From NCBI GenBank assembly GCA_964400735.1, contig CAYNVQ010000007.1:149481-213480 (forward strand): a DNA stretch of 64,000 nucleotides, written 5' to 3'. Origin of the DNA: CAYNVQ01 sp964400735 (GTDB lineage: Bacteria > Acidobacteriota > Aminicenantia > Aminicenantales > Aminicenantaceae). The notes under the pieces were generated by a model. That model did no database searches and had not been told where the DNA came from. It saw only the letters and a list, made by a program, of their open reading frames with translations. Positions 1 to 9,627 of the stretch are shown here, piece after piece. Position 1 is the stretch's first letter, and every line of letters begins with the position of its first letter. Position numbers and translations under genes: made by a program.

Positions 1-647
1 AAATCCCTGAATTCGACCGCATCCAGGTCAAGGGCCAGTTTTGCTTCGGCGTCTCTCATCAATTGACAATGAAAAGGCGCACTTACGGGAAGCATGACGG
101 AACGGCGGGGCCGGATTAAGGACAAAGCCTCTTGAACGGCCGTTTCATGTCCGGCGATCACTATTTGTTCTCGGCTGTTCCAGTTGGCAATCTCAACAAT
201 CCCCTCTCTCACCTCAGCCAATGCCCGTTCAACCGTCGTCATTTCTACACCCATCAGGGCTGCCATGGCCCCTACCCCTACCGGCACGGCTTCCTGCATG
301 TACAGGCCTCTTTTATGGACCAATCGGATGGCATCCTCGAAACTCAAGGATCCGGCGGCAACCAAGGCCGAATATTCTCCCAGGCTGTGCCCCGCCGCGA
401 TGGAGGGAACCTTATCCAGAAGGACAAAGGCCACATAGCTTACCAGAAGAAGTGCAGGCTGGGTGTTCTGGGTCAACCGGAGCTCATCTTCCGGCCCTTC
501 AAAACAAAGCCCCGATAAGGAAAAGCCCAAGGCATCGTCAGCTCTCCCGAAGATTTCTCTCGCCTCCGATGAGTCCCGATAAAAATCCTTTCCCATCCCC
601 AAACTCTGCGAACCCTGTCCTGGGAATAAAAAAGCGGTTTCTTTCAT
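1..647 (-). CDS. fabD: Malonyl-CoA:ACP transacylase, C-terminus cut by window edge
   Basis: FabD moves malonyl groups from CoA to acyl carrier protein in the cytoplasm, supplying fatty-acid synthesis. Translating the complement from the ATG at 647 gives MKETAFLFPGQGSQSLGMGK, the classic FabD opening. The nucleophile-elbow motif GHSLGEYSA lies near residue 90, the conserved Arg in VHKRG near 117, and the second catalytic His in SAPFHC near 200. About 215 of the usual ~300-310 residues are inside the window; the rest runs off the left edge. It is the last visible gene of the minus-strand block, 37 nt after the SurA-like gene. Plus-strand open frames here are shadows. Identity is very secure. 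Confidence 0.95.
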   Translation of the reverse strand, partial: MKETAFLFPGQGSQSLGMGKDFYRDSSEAREIFGRADDALGFSLSGLCFEGPEDELRLTQNTQPALLLVSYVAFVLLDKVPSIAAGHSLGEYSALVAAGSLSFEDAIRLVHKRGLYMQEAVPVGVGAMAALMGVEMTTVERALAEVREGIVEIANWNSREQIVIAGHETAVQEALSLIRPRRSVMLPVSAPFHCQLMRDAEAKLALDLDAVEFRD

Positions 648-684
648 GTTCGATCCTTTATTCTGTCCGAAGGCGCTAAAAAAA

Positions 685-1350
685 TCATTCGATCTTTATC
701 TGAATATTTGCTTCCCGTCTCAGATTTTTCACCCATTCTTCAACCTGGCCTTTAACCTTATCACGCTTAATCGACTTTTCTATTTGATCCAACACTTCAA
801 TCATCGGTTGAGGCTCCAGTTCTTTTTTCCTCTGGGCCGGCACATAAACCTGCTCATAAAATTTCTCGATCTCCTCGATACTGACTACGACGCTCAAGTC
901 AAACCGGTTCGACAAAATCTTTTGGTAGAGAAGCTGCTCCTGGAGATAAATTTTCAAATCGTCCCAATCCAGGCCAAATCGAATAAGCTCCCTCTCTGCC
1001 CGATTAGGATCGATATATTGGATGATTTCGCTCAAATAGGATTCTATCTCTTCTTCATCGACCGTGACTCCTTCACCAGCTAGCTGTACGACCAATTTCC
1101 GGTTGATGAGGCTGTCGAGGGTGGACCGGTATGTATCCCCGTTCTGCGCCCCTTTGCTTTCATCCGTGAGGCCGAAAGATTCGATAATTTTGACATCGGT
1201 TAAAGTGATGACTTCATCGTTAACGATGGCGGCTATTCGGTCAACGACCTCCGCTTCACAGGATCCCGGAAGAAGCGCCCAGAGTAAAAAACCAACGGAA
1301 ATAGAAATGATCAAGACGTGAGCGAAAAAGCATCTCAATCTAAAACACAT
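685..1350 (-). CDS. SurA N-domain-like periplasmic chaperone without a PPIase domain
   Basis: This 221-residue protein has an N-terminal hydrophobic export segment (about residues 8-30), then EVVDRIAAIVNDEVITLTDV, the hallmark opening of the SurA N-terminal chaperone domain. A helical, charged remainder follows. SurA-type proteins escort unfolded outer-membrane proteins through the periplasm. No parvulin (PpiC) rotamase motif is visible and the length leaves little room for one, so this would be a chaperone-only version. Its start overlaps the end of the upstream Omp85 gene by 11 nt, which implies translational coupling and supports a role in outer-membrane assembly. The general family is fairly sure; the exact client role is inferred. 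Confidence 0.8.
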   Translation of the reverse strand: MCFRLRCFFAHVLIISISVGFLLWALLPGSCEAEVVDRIAAIVNDEVITLTDVKIIESFGLTDESKGAQNGDTYRSTLDSLINRKLVVQLAGEGVTVDEEEIESYLSEIIQYIDPNRAERELIRFGLDWDDLKIYLQEQLLYQKILSNRFDLSVVVSIEEIEKFYEQVYVPAQRKKELEPQPMIEVLDQIEKSIKRDKVKGQVEEWVKNLRREANIQIKIE

Positions 1351-4114
1351 TGCCGATCGTGATGAATCCCAGGATTTTTTTCTCCCCTGGCACCGAGTCC
1401 AGATTCCATCCTAGCTCAAGACGGACAGGCCCCAGCGGGGTTCTGTATCTCAATCCAAAACCCAATGCGTCCCGCATTCCAGCCAAACTTACTTGTTTTC
1501 TTCTATCGAAAACATTTCCCTTATCATAAAAAACGACTCCATATAAATCTTTAAATGAGGCCAGGATCGGAAAAGTCAGTTCAAAATTAAACAAGAGCAG
1601 GGCTTTTCCTCCGACTGGCTTTCTGGATTCCGGGTCCTTGGGTCCCAGCTCGTCGAACTCCGTGCCCCGGAAAGAATTGCTTCCACCGGCAAAAAATCTC
1701 TCATGAATCGGCACCCTTCCCTTGGCCAAACCGAGTCTTAAGGTGGAAGCTAGGGTGAAACCAGGAAAAACAGATACATAATACTGAATTTTGTTGAAGG
1801 ATTTAACAAAATCTGACTCAGCCTTGAAATAGGGGAAAGCCCACTCGAGGGAAGAGCTAAAAAAGAATCCTTGAGTAGGATTGAAAGGATCATCCCTCCG
1901 TTCCCAAATATAGCTTCCGGAGATGGAAGTCGTTGAGAATGGATAAAATTTCCTGTCTATTTCCGATTCACTGAATTCAAACTCGAGAAGGGTTCTTCGA
2001 GCAAACCTAAGAGTGGTCATAAAATCCATATTTTCTTTTCTGGAGATCTTTTTAACCGTGGTCAAGCTCGCTCCGGTTCCTTCATAAGTAAAGCTCGTTC
2101 TCTCTTCTCTTTCCAGCCAGAAGTTCAGGTAAGTCTCCATGGGGAGACCGAAGAAATAAGGCTGGCGCCAGGAGAAAACTCCTCTTCTTTCCCTGAGGCT
2201 GAGCTGTCCCACCAGACTAGCCTGGGCGGCCAATCCAAAGACGTTGTACCGGATATACTCCGCTGTCCCCCGTGGCCGGTATTCATTATTCCATACTGCA
2301 AAGGTCCTCGGCTGGCTTTTGCTCTCCATGCCCAATCCCAAGCTGGCATAATTTCTTGCTCCCTCGCTGACACGAACCAGTAGATTCGCTCTATCAGAGG
2401 AAATAGGGATTTCTTCGATATGGACTTCGGTAAATATTCCCAGTCTTTCCAGCCTCCTCTTCGTTTCTCTGATGTCATCGTACCGCGCATAATCGCCCTC
2501 ACCCAACTGGAGCTCTCTGGTGATTGTATTTTTTCTGGTGGCTCTATTTCCGGTTACGACCACATTGGCAATCTGGATCTTCTGGCCCTCATGGACCTCG
2601 AAGCGCACAGAAAACAGATTTGGCTGGACCTGTTGAACGGCGGCGATGATCTCGGTCCCCCTTACTCCTTCATTCATATAATACCTGTTCAGCTCTTCGA
2701 TGTCCTTCTGGATATCCGGTTGAAAAAACGGCCCATCCGGAACACTGCTTATTTGTTCCAAAAGGATGTTTTCGGGGATAAGATTTGCCCCTATTATCGA
2801 GACACTTTCGACCTTCTGTTGTTCTCCTTCTTGAACACGAAGGATAGGCTTGAGCTTTTGGCCGTCCTTCTCGAAGTTCAGTTCGGCTCGAGTATCAGAA
2901 AAACCGTGAGATTTATAGAAAAGCTCTATCTCCCGCGGCAGTTCAAACAGCCTCGCTCCATCCACATTCCGAAAGAGGGGAAAACCCTGGTTTGTTAAGA
3001 GATTTTGTCTGAGCTGGTCAGGACCAAAATAGCTCAAACCCTCGAAAGAGATGGCCTGGATTTTATAGCGTTGTCCGGGGGTCACCTTGTGGATAATCCT
3101 CATCAGATTATCTTCGTGCTGCACGGATGAATCGACAGCCACAAAAATATATCCTTTTCCCCTCATGTAACGGATAATCTTGGCCTCCCCTTCGGATAAT
3201 CCCCACTCCTCAAAAATTTGAGCTTCCCAAATCGGCCGGAGAAGATCCAAAGGAACATCGGCTCCCTGGACTTGGATCTCTATCCTCTCCTGGGGCAGAA
3301 CCAACAAGAGCAGAGAAACATATCCGGTTGCATCATCGAACTTCTGCTCTACCACCTTCACCTCTGCACGACGGTAATCCATGGCCTGGTAACTCTGCCT
3401 GAGTTTTTCCAGATCTTGGTCGAGCTCAGCTGGGATAAATCGTTTTTCCTCTTTTGTGTTCATGATCTTCCGCAGGGCTTCCTCGGACTGGACTAAATCG
3501 CCTGTGAACTCGATTTTATCCACGAAATACTGCTTGGCCGATTGAATCCTAAACTCGACGTCAACCAGGGGGGCTGCACTATCTTTCTCGACTTGGGGAT
3601 CGATTTTTGCCTGAAAAAAACCTTCCTGGGTGAGTATCCTTCGTATCTCTTCCACAGCCCTATCCAGGTTATCCTCTGAAAAAGTCCCATTCTCTCTCAG
3701 GGCGTACAGCCCATCTATGAGCCTCTTTCTGGGAATTTCGGCTCCGCTGACAAAATCGATCCTTCGTATTTGAAGTTTCCTGGTAAGGAGAAAGGTGAGT
3801 ATCACCCGATCTTCCCCTTCCTTTTCGACCTGGATATCTGAGAATAATCCCGTTCTATATATTTGTCTAATGCTCTCCGTTACTCTATTCAGAGAGAAAG
3901 TTTCTCCTTCTTCCAGGGGGATAAAATTCAGCAGCTCCCGGCTGCCCGTTTCGTAATCGACTATCAGATGGATCTCAGCGATCACGGGAGAAGATTCTGG
4001 CACCTGAGGAAAACTTTGCAAGGGAAGAAGAAACAGAAAATAAATTCCGGAAAGAATAACGATCCGCGATATTTCCCGTTTTTTCAAATCAAAACCTTTT
4101 ATGGATCTTGACAT
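1340..4114 (-). CDS. Omp85-family outer-membrane protein (BamA/TamA type) with POTRA domains
   Basis: 924 residues. A signal peptide or anchor (about 17-37) is followed by repeated POTRA-like beta-alpha-alpha-beta modules (about 40-560) and a C-terminal beta-barrel. The barrel carries the Omp85 signature GGSNSFRGTE near 805 and ends in a terminal Phe, as outer-membrane barrels do. Omp85 proteins insert barrels into the outer membrane (BamA) or work with TamB (TamA). The gene starts inside the end of tamB (26 nt overlap) and overlaps the SurA-like gene downstream, so the three are a coupled unit. The partner TamB argues for a TamA-like role. The length and apparent number of POTRA modules are closer to BamA or larger, so I leave the gene name open. 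Confidence 0.9.
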   Translation of the reverse strand: MSRSIKGFDLKKREISRIVILSGIYFLFLLPLQSFPQVPESSPVIAEIHLIVDYETGSRELLNFIPLEEGETFSLNRVTESIRQIYRTGLFSDIQVEKEGEDRVILTFLLTRKLQIRRIDFVSGAEIPRKRLIDGLYALRENGTFSEDNLDRAVEEIRRILTQEGFFQAKIDPQVEKDSAAPLVDVEFRIQSAKQYFVDKIEFTGDLVQSEEALRKIMNTKEEKRFIPAELDQDLEKLRQSYQAMDYRRAEVKVVEQKFDDATGYVSLLLLVLPQERIEIQVQGADVPLDLLRPIWEAQIFEEWGLSEGEAKIIRYMRGKGYIFVAVDSSVQHEDNLMRIIHKVTPGQRYKIQAISFEGLSYFGPDQLRQNLLTNQGFPLFRNVDGARLFELPREIELFYKSHGFSDTRAELNFEKDGQKLKPILRVQEGEQQKVESVSIIGANLIPENILLEQISSVPDGPFFQPDIQKDIEELNRYYMNEGVRGTEIIAAVQQVQPNLFSVRFEVHEGQKIQIANVVVTGNRATRKNTITRELQLGEGDYARYDDIRETKRRLERLGIFTEVHIEEIPISSDRANLLVRVSEGARNYASLGLGMESKSQPRTFAVWNNEYRPRGTAEYIRYNVFGLAAQASLVGQLSLRERRGVFSWRQPYFFGLPMETYLNFWLEREERTSFTYEGTGASLTTVKKISRKENMDFMTTLRFARRTLLEFEFSESEIDRKFYPFSTTSISGSYIWERRDDPFNPTQGFFFSSSLEWAFPYFKAESDFVKSFNKIQYYVSVFPGFTLASTLRLGLAKGRVPIHERFFAGGSNSFRGTEFDELGPKDPESRKPVGGKALLLFNFELTFPILASFKDLYGVVFYDKGNVFDRRKQVSLAGMRDALGFGLRYRTPLGPVRLELGWNLDSVPGEKKILGFITIGNVF

Positions 4115-7100
4115 CGAGGCTCACCCGGCCTTCTTCGTCTCGGGTTCCTACGATGGAAAGATCCCGCGTGACCTCCCATTCTATGCGAACAATTTCTTCC
4201 CGCTGGGTGGTCAAATTCGTCGAATAAAGGAAGGAGATATTCCTTGATATATTTTCTCCCAGAGTCAAGCGAGCGGTTACTTCAGCCGAAGAGCCGATGA
4301 CAAAAGGATCGATTCTGAACCGGTCGATAAAGAAAAGTCCTTCCGCCTGCTTTTGCGCCTCTTCCGACAACTGGAAGGAGAGAAGGGAAGCTGTGCTGAG
4401 CTGGGTGCTCATATCGTAGGAATAAGTCCGCTTAAAAGCCTCTCCCATAGCCAGGAGGGCCAGTACATCTTCGGGTGGCAGCGGAGGAGAGGAGGTCAAT
4501 TGAGGATTCAGATGGTCCAGCAGGCCATCCAGCGAAAACGTGACTCTGTAGTCTTTGACGTAGGTCTCTCCTTTAAAATTCAAATAGGGTTCGATGGCTT
4601 GGGGGTTAATGAAGCTTACCCTCCCCTGCAATATCCTAAATTTTCTGTCTTGAAAACTGAGTTCTCCATCAAGCGCTTCGATATCGCCGAGAACGATGGG
4701 GGAGTTGATATTTCCCAAAATCCTTAGATCGAATCTTCCCCTGGCTCTGCCCAGAGAATTTTCCATCCAGGCGTTATCGTCGGCCTTCAGCCGGAGGTCC
4801 AAGGTAAGGTCATCAAAAAAACCTGGTTCGCTTCCTGAATCATCAGAGGAAGCCGTAGAAAAAGCGAATTTTTCGGTGATTTCCCGCCTCCAGGATAGCC
4901 TGTGAATAAGCAGCTCTCCGCCAAGAACGAACCGATCCGCGTCTTTGATCAGCGTAAAGGTTCCATCGGCTAGAGCTCTTGTTCTTTCCAAAGGAGATAG
5001 AAGCATATTAGTTCCTTCAGCCTTGAAATCGATTTCCTCTACCCCTCCTTTACCTATTTTCAGCCGGCCAGAACCTTGGATATCTCCTCCGCCCAGCTTC
5101 CCGTGAATCGAGCGCAAAGAAAAATCGCCATTCTCAAAAAAGATAAGCCCTGAGTAGTTTCGTAGTGCGTGGGCAAACTGAGGGAAGGGAAACACTTTTC
5201 CCTGAAAGTCGATGACTCCTTTTGCCTGAGGAAAGGTTTTTGTTCCCCTGATCTCGGCAATATAGTTTATTCGCCCTTCGGCCCCACCCCATGGAAGAAG
5301 CAGATCATAATTTGTGAAAAATCCCCTAATACCGCCTGATATCGATTCTTCCTTCAAAGGGATTACGAGGGAAATAAAAAATTTGTTCTGTTCCGGTTCG
5401 ATATTCCCATCCAATTCGAGATCAACTCGCGCTTCTGAGAAGGTCACTTGTAATTCACCTTTGGCTTCGGTTTCTTGGAAAGGATGAAGGTAAAGCCCCT
5501 TTATCTCGAAGTCACCTGTTGCAGCATCCTTCCCCATAATGCCCTTTCCTTTGGCCTCGAAAGAAAGAGCTCCTGAGACGGGCTCATAAACAGAACTTAA
5601 ATCGATTCCTTTACCCGTGACGTCCATTTCGTACTCTCGCTTCTGCATCTGAAAGTGGACGGTCCCCCTGATTTTTCCTTCATGCAGGCCGAACTCAAGC
5701 TCAGGGAAGGAAAAAACGTCTCCCTTCCAATCGATTTTGCCTCTAATCTGAGTAAGAGGCTGTCCAGATAGTTCTAGTCTGGAACTGGTAAAATCTCCTT
5801 TAAGATCAAGCTCCTCTCCTTTCTGTCTGAATTCGAAATCTCCAGAGGCTTCCCCTTGAAGCGGCAGAAAAACACCCAGGCCAGGAAGGATGGTTTCCAC
5901 GAGGCCCCTCTCCATTTCCGCTTTGACCTCAGTCTGCGCCGGGCGGCTATGCACATCTATTTTACCCCGCATGGAGGGATCCTCCACCCAAAACCGGCCG
6001 AAGAAACCATCGGTGTCTATTTCCACTTCCCCCTTAACTGATTCCACATCGAACACGTCGAATCCCCCTGGACTGACGGAAAGGTCCGCCGTTACCTGAG
6101 GTTGGGCGAAATCGCCAAAAATGCGAATCGAGGATTGGCCTCTTCCCCTTATCTCTGGAAAATCAAAATATTTCCCCAGCACCAGCGAGGTGAATTCCCG
6201 TGCCTTTCTAACATCCTTGACATTTCCGTCGATGGAAAAATCCACGCTCTTGCCGATGACCAGCCCTCCGTCGATTTTCATGGTGGCGAAGCTCGAATCG
6301 AGATGCTCCGAAAAAAAAGTTAATTTATCCTTCCGGTCCCACTCTAACCTGGCTTGGCCGCTGAAAGAATATTTTAAATCTTTTTCCTCCAAAATCTCAT
6401 CCCTGAATTCGACATCGGCCTGGAGTTTTTCGCGGTCCAAAGAAAATTCTCCCCAGCCCGGAGAAGACACAGGCCATGGAATATCCGTCATTTTAATTAT
6501 CGGATCCAGATAAAACCGGCGCGCTTTCCCCCAAACGCCCCGTGGGCTAAAATTCACCTGGACGTATTCTGGCCGGCGCCCTGGTTTCTGAAAGTTCAGA
6601 TTCACGCTCCCTCTGGATCTTTTATAATCGACATTTCCCCTTGTCTGTCCCATTCTGACTTCATTCAGGATAAGGTCTTCGCTAGAAAATTCAGCCTCAA
6701 CGGCTGTGGCTCGTTCTTCCCTTATCAACCGGCCCTTTCCCTCGGCCCATCCCTGAGAGGTGAAAGGAAGATCGAGGATTTCCATGACCAGGTCTGCTCG
6801 AAGTTTGAAATCGGCCTGGAACTGGATTTCCGGATCAAAGGGATCGGTGACGATTCCAGTGCCCCTGACTATTCCCATGGGGCTGCTGATTTTTATTCTG
6901 TTGAACACAACCTCTCTCCCCTTTCCCTCGACCAAGAAACTCACTTTACCCTGAATCGGGCCCTCTCTTGAAGGTATCGAAAGGGCACTCTCTTGCGCCT
7001 CCCCCTTTACGGAAAATTCGTCGCCATTCTGAGACAACAGGGCATTGATTCCTGTACTTTGCAGGCGTGTTTCATTCCCCCAAAAATACAAGGTTCCGTT

Positions 7101-7511
7101 CCTGATTAATCCTTTCTCGATGGCGAACGGAAGGACCAAGTCGAATTTCTTGCCAGTGCTATTCTTCTTTTCACCAGGTAGGCCGTATATTCTCAAAATA
7201 GGATTTTCCATCAGAATATTGATCGGTCGATCCTTGGAAAGCAAAGACTTCAACGAAATTCGTACGGCCACTTTTCTCGCCGAAAAAAAGGGAGATATGG
7301 ATTTCGACCGAGCATCCTCGAGGATCAGTGCAGGAGGAAAAACAGAAAGGCGGAGTTCAGAATAACCAAAATTCTCCTGGATCTTTCCCTTGATCTGATC
7401 GAGGGCGATATTTTTCAGAATAACCCCGGAAACGAATAAAAGGACCATGATGACAGAGAGAACCACGAGCTTTTTGAACCTCTTTTTCATCTTGATGATC
7501 GTGGCGTACAT
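4089..7511 (-). CDS. tamB: TamB-like inner-membrane-anchored translocation/assembly protein (DUF490)
   Basis: 1140 residues. A single N-terminal transmembrane anchor (about 10-32) is followed by a very long beta-rich AsmA/TamB-type repeat region of alternating hydrophobic and charged strands. The C-terminal TamB domain (about 930-1140) includes LTSSPPLPPEDVLALLAMGE, a typical DUF490 segment. TamB forms a periplasm-spanning hydrophobic groove that links the inner membrane to an Omp85 partner and is implicated in outer-membrane protein assembly and phospholipid transport. The partner Omp85 gene follows directly with a 26-nt overlap. The first seven residues may not be used, since a second ATG (residue 8) starts a more typical anchor. 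The family is secure; the cargo is unknown. Confidence 0.92.
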   Translation of the reverse strand: MYATIIKMKKRFKKLVVLSVIMVLLFVSGVILKNIALDQIKGKIQENFGYSELRLSVFPPALILEDARSKSISPFFSARKVAVRISLKSLLSKDRPINILMENPILRIYGLPGEKKNSTGKKFDLVLPFAIEKGLIRNGTLYFWGNETRLQSTGINALLSQNGDEFSVKGEAQESALSIPSREGPIQGKVSFLVEGKGREVVFNRIKISSPMGIVRGTGIVTDPFDPEIQFQADFKLRADLVMEILDLPFTSQGWAEGKGRLIREERATAVEAEFSSEDLILNEVRMGQTRGNVDYKRSRGSVNLNFQKPGRRPEYVQVNFSPRGVWGKARRFYLDPIIKMTDIPWPVSSPGWGEFSLDREKLQADVEFRDEILEEKDLKYSFSGQARLEWDRKDKLTFFSEHLDSSFATMKIDGGLVIGKSVDFSIDGNVKDVRKAREFTSLVLGKYFDFPEIRGRGQSSIRIFGDFAQPQVTADLSVSPGGFDVFDVESVKGEVEIDTDGFFGRFWVEDPSMRGKIDVHSRPAQTEVKAEMERGLVETILPGLGVFLPLQGEASGDFEFRQKGEELDLKGDFTSSRLELSGQPLTQIRGKIDWKGDVFSFPELEFGLHEGKIRGTVHFQMQKREYEMDVTGKGIDLSSVYEPVSGALSFEAKGKGIMGKDAATGDFEIKGLYLHPFQETEAKGELQVTFSEARVDLELDGNIEPEQNKFFISLVIPLKEESISGGIRGFFTNYDLLLPWGGAEGRINYIAEIRGTKTFPQAKGVIDFQGKVFPFPQFAHALRNYSGLIFFENGDFSLRSIHGKLGGGDIQGSGRLKIGKGGVEEIDFKAEGTNMLLSPLERTRALADGTFTLIKDADRFVLGGELLIHRLSWRREITEKFAFSTASSDDSGSEPGFFDDLTLDLRLKADDNAWMENSLGRARGRFDLRILGNINSPIVLGDIEALDGELSFQDRKFRILQGRVSFINPQAIEPYLNFKGETYVKDYRVTFSLDGLLDHLNPQLTSSPPLPPEDVLALLAMGEAFKRTYSYDMSTQLSTASLLSFQLSEEAQKQAEGLFFIDRFRIDPFVIGSSAEVTARLTLGENISRNISFLYSTNLTTQREEIVRIEWEVTRDLSIVGTRDEEGRVSLDVKIHKRF

Positions 7512-7616
7512 CGGTAATAACTATAGCATTTTTTCCCCCAAATATAAATCAGCGAGAGGTAAAGGGAAGCACTCCCAATGGTGTGACCAAAGATGAGAGC
7601 AATAGGCGTGTGGAAT

Positions 7617-8108
7617 TTATTCGACGGTGAAAAGAAGGGCTCCGGTCTCTACCGAAGAGCCGGGTTTCGGCCCTATTTTTATCAAGCGGCCGGATTGAGG
7701 AGCCTTGATCTCATTCTGCATCTTCATGGCCTCCAGGATCAACACGGCTTGTCCCTCCTCCACTTGATCCCCTTCGTTCATCAACACTTTCACGATCCTC
7801 CCCGGCATAGAGGTTTGCACATTGATCTTTTTTTGTTTTCCGGCTTTCGGACCAAGGATCTGGACGGCGGATCTCTTTTCGATTTTAAAACAGCGGCCAT
7901 TGAGGTACACGAAATAGGATGTGGCATTGGTATCGATAATGACATTATGAATTTTGCCATCGATATTCAGCAGAATCTCGTCTTGGTTTAAGAACTCGAC
8001 GGAGACCTCGTATTTTCTTCTGCCGAGAGAAACCTGAACGTGGTTCTCCTCGGTCTGCACCAAGTTTATCCTGTATTCTTTATCATCGACCCAAAAAGAA
8101 ATATTCAT
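7617..8108 (-). CDS. Biotin carboxyl carrier protein of an acyl-CoA carboxylase
   Basis: The C-terminal biotinyl domain contains EAMKM with the biotin-accepting Lys (K129 when counted from the ATG at 8108), preceded by the expected MPGRIVKV strand. The N-terminal ~90 residues form a beta-rich region like that found before the biotinyl domain in propionyl/methylcrotonyl-type carboxylase alpha chains. Here the carrier is a separate gene. The longer open frame begins at a TTG at 8126. I prefer the ATG at 8108, which begins one nucleotide after the accC stop and has a GGAAAG upstream. The protein swings carboxybiotin between the biotin carboxylase (8110-9627) and the carboxyltransferase (9959-11509). 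Confidence 0.92.
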   Translation of the reverse strand: MNISFWVDDKEYRINLVQTEENHVQVSLGRRKYEVSVEFLNQDEILLNIDGKIHNVIIDTNATSYFVYLNGRCFKIEKRSAVQILGPKAGKQKKINVQTSMPGRIVKVLMNEGDQVEEGQAVLILEAMKMQNEIKAPQSGRLIKIGPKPGSSVETGALLFTVE

Positions 8109-8109
8109 C

Positions 8110-9627
8110 TCAGCGCTTTCCGCCAAGGCTCTGCAACCTTCCCTGTATTTTCCAGTTGCTTACCTTTTTCCCCTTTCGGAAGCTCAAACCGGACCTGCTT
8201 TCACAGTAGCTCTTTATGCTGGCAGCAATTAAGGCCACGGTCTTATCCTTCGATTCAGCACCTCCTTCTTTGTCTTCCAGGTTAAGTATAAAATGGGTGT
8301 TGTAATCACCCGCCTGGAATTTGGGATGGAGAAGGATTCGTTTGAAAAAGGGAATCGTGGTTTTGATCCCGTATGCCTGGTATTCCGAAAGGGCTCTCAG
8401 CATCCGCTGGATCGCTTCGGATCTCGTTTGACCCCAGGTCACGAGCTTGGAGAGCAGGGGGTCATATTCCATCGGGACTTCATAGCCCTCATAGACGCCG
8501 ATGTCTTCTCGGATGCCCAACCCACCCGACGGAGTACGAAGATGCAGAATTTTTCCTGGAGACGGCATGAATTCATTCGCCGGGTCTTCCGCATAGATTC
8601 GGCATTGCAATGAATGGCCGATGGGCCGAATATCTTCCTGACGGAACGCGAGAGGTTTGCCCGCAGCGATCTCGATCTGGCATTTGACCAGGTCGATCCC
8701 GGTTACCATCTCGGTCACAGGATGTTCGACCTGAAGCCGCGTGTTCATCTCAAGAAAATAAAAATTTCTGTTTCGATCGACCACGAACTCCACGGTACCC
8801 GCATTTCTGTAGCTGACCGCTTCTGCGGCCTTCACCGCCACCTGGCCCATCTTCTTGCGCGTGCCTGCATCCAGAAATGGCGAGGGGGTTTCTTCCAACA
8901 CCTTCTGGTAGCGGCGCTGGATGGAGCACTCTCTTTCTCCCAAATAGACGGTATTCCCAAAATTATCGGCGAGGATCTGGACTTCTATGTGATGAGGCTC
9001 TTCGATATACTTCTCGATATAGACCGAAGGATCGTCGAAACTGGATTCTGCTTCCGAACGGGCGATCCGGAAGGAGGACACCAGGTCTTTTTTATCCTGG
9101 ACCAGGCGCAATCCTTTCCCTCCTCCCCCGGCTGCAGCTTTGAGCATCAGAGGGAATCCGATCTTTTCTGCTTCTTCTTCCAGCCTTTTTTCGTCCCCGA
9201 TAGGTTCGAGCGTTCCGGGAATGATGGATACGCCGGCCTTGACCATCTGCATCCGGGACGCGGTCTTGTTGCCCATGATCTCTATAGCCTCCGAAGGAGG
9301 ACCGATGAAGCTGATTCCCTCCTCTTCACAATGTCTGACCAGTCTGGAATTCTCGGCCAGAAAGCCATAGCCGGGATGAAGGGCTTCCGCCCCGCATTTC
9401 TGGGCAACTTTAATGATTTTCTCCACATTCAGATAGCTGGCCGAAGGCCTGGACTCCCCCAGGTAAAAGGCTTCATCGGCCAGCCGGACATGAAGGGCTT
9501 TGCGGTCTGCATCGGAATAGACGGTTGCAGCGACAATCCCCATTTCGCGGCAGGCCCGGATAACACGTACGGCAATTTCTCCTCTGTTAGCTACGAGAAT
9601 CTTGGTAAATTTTTTTGCCTTTTTCAT
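8110..9627 (-). CDS. accC: Biotin carboxylase subunit of an acyl-CoA carboxylase
   Basis: 505 residues, close to the usual ~450 plus a short C-terminal extension. The N-terminal fold begins KILVANRGEIAVRVIRA. The ATP-grasp glycine loop GGGGKG lies at 167-172 and the catalytic segment EMNTRLQVEHPVTE near 290. The enzyme carboxylates biotin on the carrier protein using ATP and bicarbonate in the cytoplasm. The carrier gene follows after a 1-nt gap. The carboxyltransferase gene lies upstream on the same strand but is separated by about 330 nt containing two repeat elements. Because the partner carboxyltransferase is of the PccB type, propionyl-CoA (or acetyl-CoA) is the likelier substrate than a dedicated fatty-acid role. 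Confidence 0.93.
   Translation of the reverse strand: MKKAKKFTKILVANRGEIAVRVIRACREMGIVAATVYSDADRKALHVRLADEAFYLGESRPSASYLNVEKIIKVAQKCGAEALHPGYGFLAENSRLVRHCEEEGISFIGPPSEAIEIMGNKTASRMQMVKAGVSIIPGTLEPIGDEKRLEEEAEKIGFPLMLKAAAGGGGKGLRLVQDKKDLVSSFRIARSEAESSFDDPSVYIEKYIEEPHHIEVQILADNFGNTVYLGERECSIQRRYQKVLEETPSPFLDAGTRKKMGQVAVKAAEAVSYRNAGTVEFVVDRNRNFYFLEMNTRLQVEHPVTEMVTGIDLVKCQIEIAAGKPLAFRQEDIRPIGHSLQCRIYAEDPANEFMPSPGKILHLRTPSGGLGIREDIGVYEGYEVPMEYDPLLSKLVTWGQTRSEAIQRMLRALSEYQAYGIKTTIPFFKRILLHPKFQAGDYNTHFILNLEDKEGGAESKDKTVALIAASIKSYCESRSGLSFRKGKKVSNWKIQGRLQSLGGKR

Noticed and set aside
132..679. Overlapping plus-strand open frames at the left edge
   Set aside because: They lie opposite fabD, whose minus-strand translation shows clear FabD motifs.
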